Positions 5,411 to 7,699 of a DNA stretch of 7,699 nucleotides are shown piece after piece (within the stretch, counting starts at the first letter, position 1; each line of letters starts with the position of its first letter). Below the pieces are notes generated by a model, which was not told the origin of the DNA, made no database searches, and saw nothing but the letters and a program-made list of their open reading frames with translations. A program made the position numbers and the translations under genes. Source of the DNA: Chloroflexia bacterium (lineage in GTDB: Bacteria; Chloroflexota; Chloroflexia; QHBQ01; JADMIH01); NCBI GenBank assembly GCA_025927935.1, contig JAICKM010000318.1:1-7699 (forward strand), read 5' to 3'.

Positions 5411-5920
5411 ATGACCAATGAGCACCGCACACCTTCTGAGCGTCGCGAGGCGCTCCCTAACCGGCCCGCCCCGGCCCCGCACGCCCGCCCCCGGCAGGCC
5501 AAGGGCAACGGGACGGCGCACATCAAGCAAATCATCGCCGCCGCCTCGATGGCGACTGTGGTCGGCGGCTGGTCGCTGATGGCTCAGCACGATGCCGATG
5601 CCAACGCCAGCGCCATCGTAGCGGCGGTATCAACGCCCACCGCCACGGCCACGGATCAGCCGGAGGTATCAACGCCCACCGCCACGGCCTCGCCCACGCC
5701 GCAGGTGGCGATTACCCTGCCCACGGGCGAGGCCACCGTGACGACCCAGGCGCCGGCCACGGCCACCGCGACCCTGCAACCGGAGGCCACGGCCACCGCG
5801 ACCACCCCGGCGGCCACCGCCACCTCCACCTCCGTGCCCACCGCCACGGCGACAACCCCCGCCGTCACGTCCGGCACCATGACGCAAAATCCCGTCACCA
5901 GGACGCGGTCGTCGCGCTAA
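5411..5920 (+). CDS. Small membrane-anchored Thr/Ala/Pro-rich protein ending in TRSSR
   Basis: A 169-residue protein of no family I can name. Residues 1-38 are basic and Pro-rich. One membrane helix lies at about 39-58 (IIAAASMATVVGGWSLMA) and ends QHDADA. The remaining 100 residues are almost entirely Thr, Ala, Pro, Val and Ser, with repeated VSTPTATAT and PEATATAT units, ending TRTRSSR. This suggests an outward-facing, mucin-like stalk. It is a diverged counterpart of the 138-residue protein on the other strand: same layout, related helix end and identical C-terminal pentapeptide. The ATG at 5411 has GAGGA 8 nt upstream; an in-frame ATG at 5324 lies inside the palindromic repeat and has no good ribosome site. 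Transcription from module C is likely. Thr-rich, Pro-spaced stalks are classic targets of PMT-type O-glycosylation, so the nearby GT39 enzyme is a candidate partner (inference). Confidence 0.8.
   Translation: MTNEHRTPSERREALPNRPAPAPHARPRQAKGNGTAHIKQIIAAASMATVVGGWSLMAQHDADANASAIVAAVSTPTATATDQPEVSTPTATASPTPQVAITLPTGEATVTTQAPATATATLQPEATATATTPAATATSTSVPTATATTPAVTSGTMTQNPVTRTRSSR
5626..5689 (+). repeat. Perfect 25-bp in-frame direct repeat in the stalk gene
   Basis: Positions 5626-5650 and 5665-5689 are identical over 25 bp, with a period of 39 bp (13 codons). Both encode VSTPTATA. A further 19-nt repeat, GGCCACGGCCACCGCGACC, occurs twice within about 5758-5804. The stalk has probably grown by slippage or unequal exchange, and its length may vary between strains. 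Confidence 0.7.
5903..5920 (+). repeat. 18-nt end sequence, plus-strand copy
   Basis: ACGCGGTCGTCGCGCTAA encodes TRSSR and the stop codon and is identical to the end of the minus-strand gene (4641-4624). The two copies form an 18-bp inverted repeat about 1.3 kb apart. Confidence 0.8.
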
Positions 5921-5929
5921 AGGCTCTGG

Positions 5930-5938
5930 TGCTATAAT
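5930..5938 (+). promoter_or_regulatory. Extended -10 promoter for the dehydrogenase/dehydratase operon
   Basis: TGCTATAAT is a perfect extended -10 element (TG-N-TATAAT), 10 nt after the stop of the stalk gene and about 90 nt before the dehydrogenase start codon. No good -35 hexamer is seen 16-18 bp upstream, which extended -10 promoters can tolerate. Transcription would start near 5945, at the edge of the palindrome at 5946. Confidence 0.6.
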
Positions 5939-5945
5939 GAGGCCC

Positions 5946-5976
5946 TGGCCGGATCTGCCGACGGCAGATCCGGCCA
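5946..5976 (+). promoter_or_regulatory. Perfect 31-bp palindrome at the predicted transcription start
   Basis: TGGCCGGATCTGCCG (5946-5960) and CGGCAGATCCGGCCA (5962-5976) are perfect 15-bp inverted repeats around a single A. The tail TTGATTT follows. Two readings are possible: the intrinsic terminator of the upstream stalk gene, which ends 25 nt earlier, or a repressor operator just downstream of the TGCTATAAT promoter. It could serve both roles. The T-tract is weak, and its place right at the predicted start site favours an operator role for a sugar-acid regulator, but this is not proven. Confidence 0.6.
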
Positions 5977-6025
5977 TTGATTTACCCGGATATTACGGAA
6001 ATGCCACTGAGGGAGGTTCGCGCCC

Positions 6026-6835
6026 ATGGATCTGCAGGCCGTCTTCGAATCGATCCCGCAACGCTATCCTGAGCTACGGGGCCAGGTGGCGCTCGTCACC
6101 GGTTCCGCCCGCGGCATCGGCAAGGGCATCGCCCTGCGCCTGGCCCGCGAGGGCATGCGCCTCGTTATCACCAGTACGACGGCCCCAGAGGTCCAGGCGA
6201 CGGCCGCCGCGTTCCGCCGGCTGGGCGTCGAAGTGGTCGAGTATGTGGGTGACGTGGGCCGGACCGCCGATGTCGATGCGCTATTCCGGGCCACGCTGGA
6301 TGCGTTCGGCAGCGTCGATCTGCTCGTCAATAACGCGGGCCGGTTGGGATCGCCGCCCTTCGCGGACCTGGATGAAGCGCGCTTCGACGCGGTCATGAGT
6401 AGCAATGTCAGGGGGCCATTCCTGTGCTCGCGCCGCGCCGTCGCGCTAATGCGCCCCCACCGGCGCGGGAGTATCGTCCACATTAGCTCTGTGGGCGGGC
6501 TGCGCGTGCACCAACCCGGCGTGCCCTATGATGTGACCAAGGCCGCGCTCGACGGCATGACCCGCGCGATGGGCGTGGAGCTGGCCGGCGACGGCATCCG
6601 GGTGAATGCAGTGGCCCCCGGCGCCATCTGGACGGAGCGCCGCGCGCCACCTGAAGATCCATCCATACAGGAGATCGCGGAAAGAATCCCCATGCGGCGC
6701 CTGGGCGACACGCTGGAGATCGGCGCGGCCGTCGCCTTCCTCGCGTCCGCCGATGCCGCTTATATAACCGGCCAGGTGATCTATGTGGATGGGGGTATCA
6801 CCGCCCAGTTGTACCCCCGCGGGCAGTTCATCTAA
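6026..6835 (+). CDS. Short-chain dehydrogenase/reductase (classical SDR)
   Basis: A 269-residue Rossmann-fold oxidoreductase. The cofactor motif TGSARGIG is at 25-32, NNAG at 102-105, the structural Asn in SSNV at 127, catalytic Ser at 154/155, and YxxxK at Tyr168-Lys172, followed by PG at 198-199 and YVDGG at 253-257. All catalytic residues are present. Arg29 in the glycine motif hints at NADP, but the end of the second strand (VITSTT) has neither a clear acidic nor a clear basic selector, so cofactor preference is open. There is an N-terminal extension of about 18 residues before the fold. The ATG at 6026 has GGGAGG 9 nt upstream. The dehydratase gene follows after 25 nt, so the two are probably co-transcribed, suggesting that the SDR interconverts a sugar acid and its keto form. 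The substrate cannot be read from the sequence. Confidence 0.92.
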   Translation: MDLQAVFESIPQRYPELRGQVALVTGSARGIGKGIALRLAREGMRLVITSTTAPEVQATAAAFRRLGVEVVEYVGDVGRTADVDALFRATLDAFGSVDLLVNNAGRLGSPPFADLDEARFDAVMSSNVRGPFLCSRRAVALMRPHRRGSIVHISSVGGLRVHQPGVPYDVTKAALDGMTRAMGVELAGDGIRVNAVAPGAIWTERRAPPEDPSIQEIAERIPMRRLGDTLEIGAAVAFLASADAAYITGQVIYVDGGITAQLYPRGQFI

Positions 6836-6860
6836 CCCGGCTACAACCCAGGAGGGGACC

Positions 6861-7699
6861 ATGAAAATTACGAACGTGCGCGCCATCCTCACCGCACCCG
6901 ACGGCATCGCGCTCGTCGTGGTCAAAGTCGAGACCGATCAGCCCGGCCTCTATGGCCTCGGCTGCGCCACCTTCACCCAGCGGCCCACGCTCGTCGCTCG
7001 CGCTATCGACGAGTACCTCCAGCCCCTATTGCAAGGCCGCGACCCACGCAATAGCGAAGATCTCTGGCACCTGATGATGGTCAACGCCTACTGGCGCAAC
7101 GGCCCGGTGCTGAACAACGCCGTGGGCGGTGTCGATATGGCGCTCTGGGACATCAAGGGCAAGATCGCCGGGCTGCCGGTCTATGACCTGCTGGGCGGCA
7201 AATGCCGCGAGGCGGCTCTGGTCTACCGTCACGCCGACGGCCGCGACGCCCAGGAAGTGCTCGATAACGTCATGCGCTACCAGGGCGAAGGCTATCGCGC
7301 CATCCGCTGCCAGTTGGGCGGCTATGGCGGGCGGGTGCAAGATATTCGCGAGGCGACGGCGCTGCCCAGCCGGGACGCGCCCCAGGCCACCCACCGGCAC
7401 CAGGCGCTGGACCGGCTCGACAGCGCCTTTCCAGGGGCCTATTACGATCCCGACCGTTACGCGCGCTCGATCCCAGCGCTGTTTGAGCATGTCCGCGCCG
7501 CCGTCGGCTTTGACCTGTTGCTGTTGCACGACATCCACGAGCGGCTGGCGCCCATCGACGCGCTGCGCCTGGCGAAGGCCCTCGAACCCTATCGCCTGTT
7601 CTTCCTGGAAGATCCGCTCGCGCCGGAGCAAAGCGAATGGTTTCGCCGCCTGCGCGACCAGTGCGCCACGCCCATCGCCATGGGCGAATTGCACACCCA
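6861..7699 (+). CDS. Enolase-superfamily acid-sugar dehydratase, ManD/RspA type (incomplete)
   Basis: The first 279 codons are present and the frame is open at the right edge; the family is usually about 400 residues. The N-terminal capping domain includes AYWRNGP and VDMALWDIKGK. The barrel carries RAIRCQ (146-151) and LLHDIHERL, where Asp224 and His226 match the metal ligand and acid/base pair of ManD. Glu250 (FLEDP) and Glu276 (MGEL) are the other two metal ligands. The 26-residue spacings Asp224-Glu250 and Glu250-Glu276 match those I recall for D-mannonate dehydratase. The reaction is therefore probably Mg-dependent dehydration of a six-carbon sugar acid, with D-mannonate or D-gluconate as candidates; some relatives have neither activity. 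AGGAGG lies 5 nt before the ATG. It shares an operon with the SDR gene. Confidence 0.88.
   Translation, partial: MKITNVRAILTAPDGIALVVVKVETDQPGLYGLGCATFTQRPTLVARAIDEYLQPLLQGRDPRNSEDLWHLMMVNAYWRNGPVLNNAVGGVDMALWDIKGKIAGLPVYDLLGGKCREAALVYRHADGRDAQEVLDNVMRYQGEGYRAIRCQLGGYGGRVQDIREATALPSRDAPQATHRHQALDRLDSAFPGAYYDPDRYARSIPALFEHVRAAVGFDLLLLHDIHERLAPIDALRLAKALEPYRLFFLEDPLAPEQSEWFRRLRDQCATPIAMGELHT

Noticed and set aside
5656..5977. Val/Gly-rich open frames antisense to the plus-strand stalk gene
   Set aside because: The composition is just the complement of Thr/Ala codon runs. No start signal or domain is present, and one frame runs through the palindrome at 5946-5976.
7026..7694. A 222-codon open frame on the minus strand at the right edge
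   Set aside because: It lies antisense to the dehydratase, whose metal-ligand motifs and spacing are intact. The antisense product shows no recognisable domain.

Overview
The window is GC-rich bacterial DNA with strong Shine-Dalgarno sites. The mix of genes suggests a member of the Chloroflexota: a YkcB-type GT39 enzyme with glycine-rich loops, a stand-alone ferric-reductase-like membrane protein, Thr/Ala-rich membrane-anchored proteins, and short TTCGCTGCGCTC-type palindromic repeats. This assignment is inference from gene style; no marker gene is present.

Left part (1-3633, minus strand, read from right to left). A GT39 membrane glycosyltransferase of the YkcB type (3460-1394) is followed by an ALG5-like GT2 glycosyltransferase (1280-507) and then by the start of an AglD/lysylphosphatidylglycerol-synthase-type membrane protein that runs off the left edge (336-1). 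Together they fit a lipid-linked sugar pathway: GT2 loads a sugar onto a polyprenyl phosphate on the inner face, and GT39 transfers it outside the membrane. A strong hairpin sits between the two transferase genes, and a 76-bp palindromic repeat lies before the third gene.

Middle part (3650-5920). A small membrane-anchored Ser/Thr/Ala-rich protein (5040-4624) and a diheme ferric-reductase-like protein (4582-3728) form a minus-strand operon that ends at a hairpin with a T-rich tail. Facing away from it on the plus strand is a second small protein (5411-5920) of the same design. Both small proteins end in TRSSR, and the last 18 nt of the two genes are identical.

The least expected feature is a conserved module of about 64 bp present three times: before the GT39 gene (A), before the minus-strand small gene (B) and before the plus-strand small gene (C). 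Each copy points towards its gene. Each has CTCAGC, then CTAATTYTTCC exactly 11 bp further on, then a third YTAA site, then 11 nt and a TASACT -10-like hexamer. This looks like an activator-dependent promoter shared by the glycosyltransferases, the Thr/Ala-rich proteins and the heme protein. It suggests, without proving, a co-regulated envelope system in which the Thr/Ser-rich stalks could be substrates of the GT39/GT2 pair.

Right part (5921-7699, plus strand). An extended -10 promoter (TGCTATAAT) is followed at once by a perfect 15+1+15 palindrome. Downstream are a classical short-chain dehydrogenase (6026-6835) and an enolase-superfamily acid-sugar dehydratase of the ManD/RspA type (6861 to the right edge, incomplete). 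This is probably a separate sugar-acid catabolic operon.
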